Below are positions 1 to 7,372 of a stretch of DNA of 64,000 bases, piece by piece. Numbering within the stretch: the stretch's first letter is position 1; each line of letters begins with the position of its first letter. This DNA comes from Heterocephalus glaber (lineage: Eukaryota > Chordata > Mammalia > Rodentia > Bathyergidae): assembly GCF_000247695.1 (NCBI RefSeq), contig NW_004624778.1, positions 9,979,868 through 10,043,867 of the forward strand. Direction: 5' to 3'. The notes under the pieces are model-generated. The model had not been told where the DNA came from, ran no database searches, and saw only the letters and a list, made by a program, of their open reading frames with translations. The translations under genes were made by a program, and so were the position numbers.

Positions 1-350
1 TTAGACAGCTTGGAGTGCTGAGGCTGAGCAATGTTGGTATTTTCTAACCTACAATAATCCCTTCTTAGAGGAGGCTCACTCCTAGGGATGGATGTTGATA
101 TAAGGAGAATGTAGGCATCTGTCTGTTAGGTTTTTCTGATGCATGAATATGAAGGGTACATGAAGTGGACCATGATTTCCCTGTGTTTGTATTGCTGGTT
201 TGTTTTTTGATGATTGTTTTTGTCTGTTGGATGTTGTGTTATTTTGTACTTTTCACTAAATGCATTAAGCAGGCAGTCTTAAACAGTAACTGGAGCAAAA
301 ATGGTCATGGGTAAGGAGAGATGGAGAAGTAAAGGGGAGGGAACTAAGTG
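1..350. other. Intergenic DNA upstream of RNF165
   Basis: AT-rich single-copy-looking sequence. I see no open frame of note, no splice-site pattern and no young repeat here. Confidence 0.6.
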
Positions 351-354
351 AAAT

Positions 355-525
355 AGCCAGGCACTGTTCTATATACTCTAATAGTATTAACTCCTCTAGT
401 CCTCACATTAATGCTAGGAGCAAATTGCTATCACTATGCCCACTTTACAGACATTGAAACCAAGATTCCAAGAAGTTAAATACATGGCACAAATTAATAA
501 GTGTCAGAGCCCTGTTAACTTCATA
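355..525 (-). repeat. MIR SINE (ancient)
   Basis: The reverse complement follows the MIR core: the 'ggcactgttct' motif, then a 'cccactttacagac...gaaacc' block (complement of the MIR 'cctcagtttcctcatctgtaaaatgggg' region), then a degraded 'agtgtcagagccctg' tail. Divergence is high, as expected for a repeat older than the placental radiation. Confidence 0.7.
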
Positions 526-599
526 TTGGGTAGTCATAAACCTTTGAGATATTATAATATAAAGTAAGAGTTAAAAAACTGTCCCCCAAATCTAGCAAG

Positions 600-1010
600 A
601 TTGCAGAGGGGCATGCCATATATTGTTGGTAGCATTGACAATGAGTTTCGTCTTTTTAAAAGGCAATATGTGGCAAGAGCTATAAGGTTTTCCACACTTG
701 ATTTAGGAATGTTGATTCTAGACATTTAGTCTAAGCTTATAGTTCTACAAAAGCAAAAAGCCATATGCATGAAATTTATTGTATGATCTGTACTAATGGA
801 AAATTGGGAACAAATTAAATGCCTCAAAATGAGATCTGATAATTTCACAATACATTCACTTGTTGAATTATAAAAACATTTAAAATGACAATTATGAAGA
901 CTGTGTTCTAAAAGGGCAAGAAGATGTTCCTTACAATATGTTAAGTTTTAGAAGCAAGATTAAAATATGTAGATTATGATATTGACAAAGCCTAAAATAA
1001 AACAGGAAAA
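600..1010 (+). repeat. Ancient LINE-1 3' end (L1M-like), degraded
   Basis: The order of motifs resembles the end of old mammalian L1s: a 'ggaaaattgggaacaaattaaatgcc' block (L1: 'attggaaacaacccaaatg'), a degraded 'cacaatacattcac' block, then an A-rich 'gttaagttttagaagcaagatt' block. No frame is open. The family assignment is by eye only. Confidence 0.4.
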
Positions 1011-2389
1011 AGCTCTATTGGTCATTTGTTAATTTTTTTTCTTTTTTCATTAACAGAGGCACTATGTTTATCTAACAGATAATGGAAAACGGAGAGTCTG
1101 TGGCAGAAGTGGACTGTAATGACCATCCAGGGTGAGGCTGGGGCTGAGGTGGGTCTCACTCCGGCTGCCCATCCCTGAGTTCGCTGGGGGCAGCCTGAGG
1201 GGTCTAGGCTTGGGAAGAGGGGGGTGCTCGAGGGATCCATGAGCTTGTGTGAAGCAGGAAGGATCCTGCCCTGCCAGTGCCACCCGGACTACGGTAGGTG
1301 TCTGGTTATCTTTGCTTTGCCTCACTTCTCCAATTCTTCATTCTTCAATTCTCAGAAGTCTTACAAGACGCTTTCCTGGAGTCAACCCTGACTGCTCCCT
1401 CAGCTCCTCCCATTGGGTGGGTGCTGTCCCGGGCAGTTCCCTTTCCTGGCACCCTGTACCACAGCCCATCTCTGCACCCAATGGGTTCTGTGGTGATGGT
1501 CTGTTTACCTACCAGGGATGCAGGGATTGGAGTCTCAAGCTGATCTGGGTCACCACCCTGTGCCCTGACTCAAGTACTCTTTCTCATCTCTAAGGTGAGG
1601 TACCTGAGTTTGTATTTTGTTCCTTCAGCTCCACATGCCATCATTTTGCCACCTAGTTTTCCCCACGTGCATGAAATAAAGGAACCACTGGTTCTGAAGA
1701 GAAGCCCCAGGGTAGGAAATGTGCTCTGACTTTCTGCCCCAAGTGTTTTCCAGCTTTGGTGTGGACCGTGAGCCTGGTCTGAGGGTTGTAGGGGGAGTTT
1801 TCTTAGCAGGTTCCTGTGTGCGCACAGACTGAGAACATTACTTCTGGGTGACTGCTCTTTGCTTCGGTCTTCTGAGTACCTAGCCGGCCAGCCAGAAGCC
1901 ATAAGTGACTTGGAAGCTGTGTCTCCACGTGTAAATTTGCAGGAGCCCTGATGTCACATATCTGCCTGCAGACTGTAGAAGTGGGCGTGTCTATGCATAG
2001 GGCTGTTGTGCCTGTGTCAGACCAGTCAAATGGTGGACAAATGGCCCTGGATTTCTGGACGTTGCGTCGCTGTATCAATTGTGTGAACACATGTGTGCGA
2101 ATGTGTGATTTTTCAGTTCAGCAAATGTATTGCGAGCTTTGTGCTCTGCAAGGGCAAGAGTGCGGTGCGCTAGGCAGGGAGCCTGGGGTGCACATGTCTT
2201 AGCTATGTCTGCTTTGTGGGACCCCTCTGTGTGTCTTTGGGGATGCATTCTTGGCACGTGTCCCGTGTTATCAAGGCGGTTGTTCGTTGTGTACATGTCT
2301 GTGCGACAGTGCTTGGGGCTTGTTTGCGGCTGCTTGCTCGCTTTCCAGCTCCACTTGTGCCCGCAGTCAGGCTCTGCACGTGCGCCTGC
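1011..2389. other. Proximal upstream region, mostly unique
   Basis: The base composition moves from AT-rich to GC-rich toward the promoter. I see no young repeats and no exon that can be tied to a known gene. The open frames here are short and overlap on both strands, so I regard them as chance. A 1.4-kb flank of a CpG-island promoter may hold regulatory DNA, but nothing specific can be called apart from the CACGTG site at 2377-2382. Confidence 0.5.
2377..2382. promoter_or_regulatory. CACGTG E-box
   Basis: A palindromic CACGTG, the binding motif of MYC/MAX/USF-type bHLH-ZIP factors, lies at the upstream edge of the CpG island, about 740 bp before the RNF165 start codon. Occupancy is not shown by the sequence. 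Confidence 0.35.
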
Positions 2390-2553
2390 CTCCTTGCGCA
2401 CGTCCCCGAGTGACCCGTGCGCGGTGGGCAGGGACCTCTGGGTCGTGTGCACTTCTTGCGCTCGTGCCCGTCTCTCTGCACTAACGAAAGCACCTCCACA
2501 TATCTAGGAGCACGTCCCTCTCCATATGTGCACGTTCCGTGTGCACGCCGCCC

Positions 2554-2588
<35 letters not shown>

Positions 2589-2591
2589 CGC
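2554..2591. repeat. (GT)n-(GC)n alternating purine-pyrimidine tract
   Basis: About 27 bp of GT repeat run without a break into about 11 bp of GC repeat, giving roughly 38 bp of alternating purine-pyrimidine sequence. Such tracts are known to favour left-handed Z-DNA under negative supercoiling. This one sits in the promoter CpG island about 530 bp upstream of the start codon. Confidence 0.9.
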
Positions 2592-2678
2592 CAGCGCGCG
2601 GGAGGCCGGGACCCGCGTTGGGCTCCACACATCCCACGGGGCGAACCCTCTCCCCGCGCCCCGCAGCAGGCCGCGGCG

Positions 2679-2683
2679 ATTGG
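2679..2683 (-). promoter_or_regulatory. CCAAT box (inverted, ATTGG)
   Basis: ATTGG in a GC-rich context (gcgATTGGcc) matches the reverse-oriented NF-Y site. A second copy lies 113 bp downstream. Paired CCAAT boxes are common in TATA-less promoters. Confidence 0.55.
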
Positions 2684-2707
2684 CCTCCGGCTGGCTCCCA
2701 GCCGTCA

Positions 2708-2717
2708 CCCCGCCCCC
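2708..2717. promoter_or_regulatory. GC box (Sp/KLF-type)
   Basis: The string CCCCGCCCCC is a consensus Sp1/KLF site in the reverse orientation, located between the two CCAAT boxes. Confidence 0.5.
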
Positions 2718-2791
2718 CCCACCCGCGCGCCCGCGGTCCCCGCTGTCCCCCGCGGTTCCGGCGAGGCCGCGCCGCGCCGCGCTCGGTTCCC

Positions 2792-2796
2792 ATTGG
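2792..2796 (-). promoter_or_regulatory. CCAAT box (inverted, ATTGG)
   Basis: ATTGG within cccATTGGctg matches a reverse NF-Y site. It lies about 330 bp before the RNF165 start codon, although the N gap makes the true distance uncertain. Confidence 0.55.
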
Positions 2797-2836
2797 CTGC
2801 GCGCGCCTTTGTGTGGCGGCAGCTGCGGCCCCAGAG

Positions 2837-2844
2837 CCTTTGAA
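2837..2844 (+). promoter_or_regulatory. TCF/LEF-like site
   Basis: CCTTTGAA fits the CTTTGWW core bound by TCF/LEF factors. It is a single weak-information motif, so function is speculative. Confidence 0.3.
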
Positions 2845-2946
2845 TGTCGAGAGGGGCCGGGAAGGGAGCCTTTCCATGGGCCATCTGTCTCCCCGCCAGC
2901 CGCCGCCCCGCCACCGCCCGCGCCCCGCGCTCCGCCTCCCGCCCCG

Positions 2947-3046
2947 NNNNNNNNNNNNNNNNNNNNNNNNNNNNNNNNNNNNNNNNNNNNNNNNNNNNNN
3001 NNNNNNNNNNNNNNNNNNNNNNNNNNNNNNNNNNNNNNNNNNNNNN
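2947..3046. other. Assembly gap (100 Ns)
   Basis: Exactly 100 N characters sit inside the GC-rich promoter/5'UTR. A round 100 usually marks a gap of unknown size. Frames that run through it (on both strands) are artefacts. Part of the RNF165 5'UTR and probably the transcription start are missing from this assembly. Confidence 0.98.
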
Positions 3047-3092
3047 GCCCGCGCCCGCGCCCCGGAGCCGCGCCACAAAGGGCCCGCGCGCA

Positions 3093-3109
3093 GCCGCCGC
3101 CGCCGCCGC
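3093..3109 (+). repeat. GCC trinucleotide repeat in 5'UTR
   Basis: Five to six GCC units lie 14 bp before the start codon. Because the start codon follows directly, this run should be part of the RNF165 5'UTR. GCC/CGG runs in 5'UTRs are length-polymorphic in some genes and can slow scanning ribosomes, but this one is short. Confidence 0.75.
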
Positions 3110-3122
3110 GCGAGGAGCCAGG

Positions 3123-3183
3123 ATGGTCCTGGTCCACGTCGGCTATCTCGTGCTTCCAGTGTTTGGCTCTGTGCGAAACAGAG
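3123..3183 (+). CDS. RNF165: RNF165 coding exon 1 (N-terminus only)
   Basis: The 61 bases encode 20 full codons plus the first base of codon 21, so the intron is phase 1. The peptide begins MVLVHVGYLVLPVFGS, which I recognise as the conserved N-terminus of RNF165 (Ark2C, Arkadia-like 2). The start has A at -3 and G at +4, a strong Kozak context, and the exon ends AG|GTATCT, a good splice donor. In the whole protein the catalytic RING domain lies at the far C-terminus. That part, and the middle of the protein, are encoded by later exons outside this window. RNF165 is an E3 ubiquitin ligase related to Arkadia (RNF111) that enhances BMP/SMAD signalling and is needed for motor axon extension. The hydrophobic stretch at residues 2-14 is short and is not a clear signal peptide. 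Confidence 0.9.
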
Positions 3184-3189
3184 GTATCT
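3184..3189 (+). other. RNF165: Splice donor of RNF165 intron 1
   Basis: GTATCT follows the exon's terminal AG. This agrees with the GTRNGT-type donor consensus at the first positions and gives a phase-1 intron. Confidence 0.8.
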
Positions 3190-3337
3190 CTTTTTCCTTT
3201 CGGGGTCTGCTTCCGAGCATGGATCGCCGCAGGCACCGGGTGGGGGCGGGCGCCACGGGCGGCCGGGACTTAGGGCTCCCCCGCGGGGACGCTGGGCGAG
3301 CGGTGGCTGCTCCCCACCCCCTTTTGGGGAGACCCCC

Positions 3338-3359
3338 GTGTGTGTGTGTGGGGGGGGGG
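3338..3359. repeat. Short (GT)n-(G)n run
   Basis: Six to seven GT units lead into nine Gs, just inside intron 1. Confidence 0.8.
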
Positions 3360-3530
3360 CCGCCCTCGTGGGAGCTTTTGTAGTGAAGTTAGGGTTTGGC
3401 GAATTTGGGTCCCTCCCGCCCAGCCCCATTTTTATTCTTTGCGGCGGACGTGGTTCCCCCAAATCACAGCCCTTTTCCCTAATACCTAGCCCTGTATGAT
3501 CGAAAGAAGGCGAGAGATAAATGACTCTGT

Positions 3531-3592
3531 GCGTGTCTGTATGTGCGTGTGTGTGTGTGTGTGCGTGTGTGTGTGTGAGAGACAGAGAGAGA
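3531..3592. repeat. (GT)n-(GA)n microsatellite
   Basis: An interrupted GT tract (3531-3578) passes into a GA tract (3577-3592), about 350 bp inside intron 1. Confidence 0.9.
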
Positions 3593-3906
3593 ATATGCAC
3601 TCTTGACTTTCTGCGACTTGCTTTTTTTGGAGGCATATGTGTTTCCTTTTATGTGTGTTTGTGTGTTTTGTATTTCTTCATTTTTGGTCGTTAGTACCGA
3701 TAACTGGTTAGCTGGGATCTAGGTATCTGCCTTATCCCATGCCCCACCCCCCACCATCTCGTGGGCACTTGCACGATTTCCCGTCCCATCTTTTCTTCCC
3801 CTTAACCCTTTTTGTGTTACTGCCCTTGTGCTATGGCCCTGCTCACCCCGCCCCCCGCAATTGTCTTTGTATGACAGTTGCATTTGTGGGTTCAAGATGC
3901 TTGGGA

Positions 3907-3907
<1 letters not shown>

Positions 3908-3937
<30 letters not shown>

Positions 3938-3960
3938 CGCGGGTGTATGTGTGTGCGCGC
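3908..3960. repeat. (GT)n microsatellite with GC-rich end
   Basis: Fourteen GT units (3908-3935) continue as an imperfect GT/GC alternating stretch to about 3960. It is another tract with Z-DNA potential flanking exon 1. Confidence 0.9.
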
Positions 3961-5130
3961 CTCAGAGCTCAGACGTGCGCTGCCGCGCACCCCTGGGCCC
4001 GGCAGAGCTGGGCCTGTGGCCCTGGGGTGTTGTGCTGTGTGTGAGGTTGAGGTGGGAAGCTGCCCCCAGCTAGGCCTTTGCCCCGGGCAGCGGTTGACCA
4101 AGCAGCAGGCCAGCGCGGGCTTTGTTTTTAACTGGGATATATGGGATGTGTTTGCATGGTCCCCTTTCCCCACCTCCCTTTCCCCTTACATTCCGCTACA
4201 ACAATAGCTTGATTTCCCCCTCTTCTCCCCCTTACCCCACATTTCTTCCATTTTCTTTTAATCAAAAATTCCCACCCCCCAAAGCGAATCCTAGATGCAT
4301 TTCAATTCATTTTTTTTCCTTTTTGTATTCTGCCTCTGGACTCACATTTCTCTTCTTGGAAATGTTTCTTTTCTCCCACTCCACGTCTACTTCAATCCCT
4401 GCTGGCAGAGGCCCCCTCCCCACCCCCTCCCGCACATACTGAATGATGTCTTCCCTTTGCCGACCTGGCTCCGGCTCCAGTCAGAGTGGGGGTGGGGTCG
4501 CAGGGCCAGCGCTTTAGTGCGCCCGGGGGGCCCAATTGGGCAAGACTAGGAAAGCCCAGCCCTCCTCCTTCGAGCCCAGCTGTCCCCATCCCCGCGCCCC
4601 TCCCCAAAACCCAAAAGGCGAGGTTGGCCCCTTTAGGCCTGTTTGAACCGCAGTTTTTGTGTGATGATAGAATGATGACATTCTGCATTTATCAAATCTT
4701 TTTTTTTCTTCATTGTGTAGCTCAGTGAATGGTCAACTCGCTGCTGTGTGCGCTGTGACCCTTCTGCCTCCGCATTTAGCTGTATTGTGACACCCCTCTT
4801 AACCATTTCCTGTCTCCATCTGAGGAACGCATTGCTATTTAAGCGGCAGTATCCCCTATCTCAGGCCAGCCTAGCGTGGGGTTGAGGGGATGTGTGAGGA
4901 AGAAGGGGCTGGATGAGATCTCCTTGAAATGCCACCCCCCCCACACACAATTATCTCTTATTAGTTGGCATTTCCTCTTAAAACGGGTGTGGACCATTAC
5001 ACTAGGCAGAAATTCAAAAATGATTAAGAAGGATGTTGAGCCTGAAAGTATAATTATCCTGATTAAATCATTATCATCCTCATTAATACCACCAATCTCT
5101 AAATACCATTGCAGGATGCTGGTTCCATGT
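3961..5130 (+). other. Promoter-proximal intron, no gene seen
   Basis: GC-moderate sequence with no recognisable young repeat. The stretch at about 4990-5130 is rich in ATTA/TAAT cores and leads into the POU/SOX/E-box cluster described below. The scarcity of interspersed repeats next to a developmental-gene promoter suggests selection against insertions, but that is inference. Confidence 0.5.
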
Positions 5131-5136
5131 TTTGAA

Positions 5137-5154
5137 ATGCAAATTGTTCAGCTG
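5137..5154 (+). promoter_or_regulatory. Octamer-SOX-E-box motif cluster (candidate neural enhancer core)
   Basis: Three motifs are packed into 18 bp: ATGCAAAT at 5137-5144 (perfect POU octamer), ATTGTT at 5143-5148 (SOX core, overlapping by 2 bp) and CAGCTG at 5149-5154 (proneural-type E-box). POU, SOX and bHLH proteins cooperate at many neural enhancers, and RNF165 is neurally expressed, so a regulatory role is plausible. The order (POU before SOX) differs from the classic SOX2-OCT4 composite. No conservation data are available here. Confidence 0.45.
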
Positions 5155-5785
5155 CCTTTAAATTTTATTTTTAATACCACTCCCCCACCCCACCCCTCAA
5201 TCCAACAAAATAAATTTTGCCCATCAGTCAAAGTTTACTTTCATGGCCTACACACCCACAGGAAATTTAAGGGCTGAGGGGTGAGTTGGGCTGTGGGTAA
5301 AATTTAGCACAATGTGATAAGAATTCATGACCTTCCGATAGAGGATACTAATGCTTAACTCAACAAGGTCCTAAACCACAATCTTCTTGTAAAACTATTA
5401 GATGGTCTGCCAGCTTAAATCTGTTCTTTTTAGTTTCCATTGTAGTAGTGTAGGATGTAGGCCATTTCAGAATAGATGTAGAGAAATAACCATTTTTGTA
5501 TCTTCATCTTGTTTAGCCGAGTACATTGCACTGTAAATCCCTGTTAAGTGGATTCCTTTTGCCTTGGCTTGGAGGCTGCAACACCCCATTTTCCAGTTGT
5601 CTGGGTGGCCATCAGCTGGCTGCTTCATAGCATCCAGGCATACTGAGGATTGGATTTAGTTGGAGTCAAAAATTGTTAAATATAATATTAAAAAGAAAAT
5701 CTTTGATCAATGACAATTGCAGCTATTCCAGCCTCTGAAAATTTGGTGCACCAAGGTCCCTGGCTTACGGGGGAGCCATGGCCAT
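5155..5785. other. Intron, repeat-free, no gene seen
   Basis: No interspersed repeat is recognisable. AT-rich and GC-moderate segments alternate. It could be conserved non-coding DNA next to the promoter, but the sequence alone does not show this. Confidence 0.45.
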
Positions 5786-5792
5786 AGGGTCT

Positions 5793-5812
5793 TAATTGTT
5801 TAATTGTACAAT
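5793..5812 (+). promoter_or_regulatory. Paired TAATTG homeodomain sites plus SOX-like ACAAT
   Basis: TAATTG occurs at 5793-5798 and again at 5801-5806, an 8-bp period, followed at 5808-5812 by ACAAT (reverse SOX core). Closely spaced TAATTG sites are typical of paired or clustered homeodomain binding. The surrounding region shows no interspersed repeat. Confidence 0.35.
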
Positions 5813-6013
5813 GTCAAGAGCATCCTTGGACATCTGCCCTGGCCCTCAGAGCTGCGCCTGTAACAGCCGGCTCCCTTCTGTCGCCTGGCCAGCCAGACCT
5901 GCTTGAAAACTGAAACAAAACAGCAGCAATCATGAAAGAATAGAGACCCCACTTGGAGGGCTCTTCCAAAATAAAGTCGCAAGTAGCCTCCCCGGACTGC
6001 CATTTGGCAATCT

Positions 6014-6038
6014 GAAAAAAAGAAAAAGAAAAAAAAAA
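6014..6038. repeat. A-rich tract
   Basis: A 25-bp run of A broken by two or three G. There is no clear target-site duplication and no recognisable element upstream, so I leave it as simple sequence. Confidence 0.7.
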
Positions 6039-6189
6039 ATCTCAGCAAAATGGTTTTCCATTAAACAGGGGTAGCGTGTTCTGCTGTGCTGAATTACTTC
6101 CTGTTCTTATTTTGTGGGTAATTTTTTCTGTATCAAATATCCTTTTGGTTGTGTATCTTTTTCACCTTTTCTTGTACTAAAACTTAAGC

Positions 6190-6476
6190 ATGATCTGTAT
6201 TTTTTTACATCCCCCAGTTGACAATGTACAGCGCTCGGTTAGAGGTGTTACCCTGCTGAAACGTACTGTGGTCGTGTAGCCCGGGCCATCTGCTCATTGT
6301 ACGCTGCTTTTGTTCTGTTGCCCTTCCGAAGCATGGTGGGCCCAGCCTTTTTTTTTGTATCGTGTGCATGATGACATTGTTACACACAGAATCCACTAAT
6401 ACTAATATACAATCTCTCAATAAAGAACTAGTTTTCCTATATTAACCTAGTGTGCTTTTTCTCTTGCTGTTTTCCC
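6190..6476 (+). other. 3'UTR-like segment ending in a canonical polyadenylation site
   Basis: The segment ends with AATAAA at 6419-6424. About 25-50 bp later come GT- and T-rich sequences (6451-6476), the layout expected of an active cleavage/polyadenylation site. Upstream lies a T-rich stretch and a TGTA-type element at 6356-6359. Nothing upstream in this strand reads as a coding exon. It could be an intronic polyadenylation site giving a short RNF165 transcript, the end of an unannotated non-coding RNA, or chance. Confidence 0.35.
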
Positions 6477-6479
6477 ATT

Positions 6480-7336
6480 TATTGTCGTATCCTGCTGTTT
6501 AGATTTTCCCCCTTGCTTTTCTATCCCCACCCTCACCCACCCACCACCCCCACCTCCCATTGTAAGATTTGAGTGAATGCCTTTTCTTTTTACTTTCTTT
6601 CTGTTTTTTTCTTTCTTTCTTTTTTTTTTTTGTGGCACAGATTTGGTGACTTTAATCTCATCTAGTCCATATCTTTTAACAATAGAAGTCTGGGGCCGTG
6701 GAATGGGCCAGTTGTCCTGTCACACGGAAACAGCATATATAGAGAGAGCACCCCTGTCTTAGGCCACCTGTGTACCCAGAGGTCTCCACATTTCATCTTA
6801 GTTCCCAAGCTACACAGGCACTGGTTTATGATGCTGGTGAAGGGAAAGGAAAATAACACTTAGGTTGAGAGAAGGGATACTGTTCTTAACTAGCAATCTT
6901 GTAGCATTTCAGACTCGCCTGACAAACCCATTTTGAGTTGTGTTTTAACTATTCTGTTTACTGTCTCATTGATTTACTGTCCTTATAAATCATGTTGGGG
7001 GTGACATATGACATGTAGTCAAAGCCATGACCTGGAATTTTCAAGAACCTTCAATGTGCATATTTAAATCCTCGGGACCTACAATGTAAGATTCTCATTG
7101 AGATCTTAGATAAGGAAGACGTTCGAAACAGAAACTGAGAACACCCCACCTTATCCCACCTTATCCCAGGGCTGGCCGGGAACCCCACCTAGTACTATAG
7201 GGACAAGAGGGTCTGCACCCTCTGCAGCCTGTGAGCCAGTTAAAGCTGATTATACCCTGCTTGCCTGACAGCTGCTTCATCTGTGGCCCTAGGGCTTCTC
7301 TTAGGAGGAAGCAAGTCAGATCACAGCCTTTGTGTA

Positions 7337-7338
<2 letters not shown>
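6480..7338. other. Intron, no gene seen
   Basis: It contains T-rich runs (6590-6630) and a tandem of TTATCC, a GATA-type core in reverse, at about 7148-7169. No exon or young repeat is visible. Confidence 0.5.

Positions 7339-7371
<33 letters not shown>
7339..7371. repeat. (GT)n microsatellite
   Basis: About 16 uninterrupted GT units. Confidence 0.95.

Positions 7372-7372
<1 letters not shown>

Larger units (their letters stand above)
2390..3330 (+). promoter_or_regulatory. RNF165: CpG-island promoter of RNF165
   Basis: Dense CpG and very high GC content run from roughly 2390 to 3330, interrupted by 100 Ns. The island surrounds the first coding exon, as in a typical mammalian CpG-island gene. 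Elements visible inside it are two inverted CCAAT boxes (2679-2683 and 2792-2796), a GC box (2708-2717), a TCF/LEF-like CCTTTGAA (2837-2844) and a (GT)n(GC)n tract (2554-2591). No TATA box is evident, which fits dispersed initiation. The transcription start cannot be placed because the gap lies between the promoter motifs and the start codon. Confidence 0.8.

Noticed and set aside
2203..3636. 477-codon frame on the minus strand and 360-codon frame (2417-3499) on the plus strand
   Set aside because: Both run through the 100-N gap and GT repeats in a GC-rich island where stop codons are rare. Overlapping frames are open on both strands, so this is composition and not coding.
5850..6038. Processed pseudogene ending in the A-rich tract at 6014-6038
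   Set aside because: There is an AATAAA at 5970, but it is about 40 bp from the A tract, no flanking duplication was found, and no parent mRNA is recognised.
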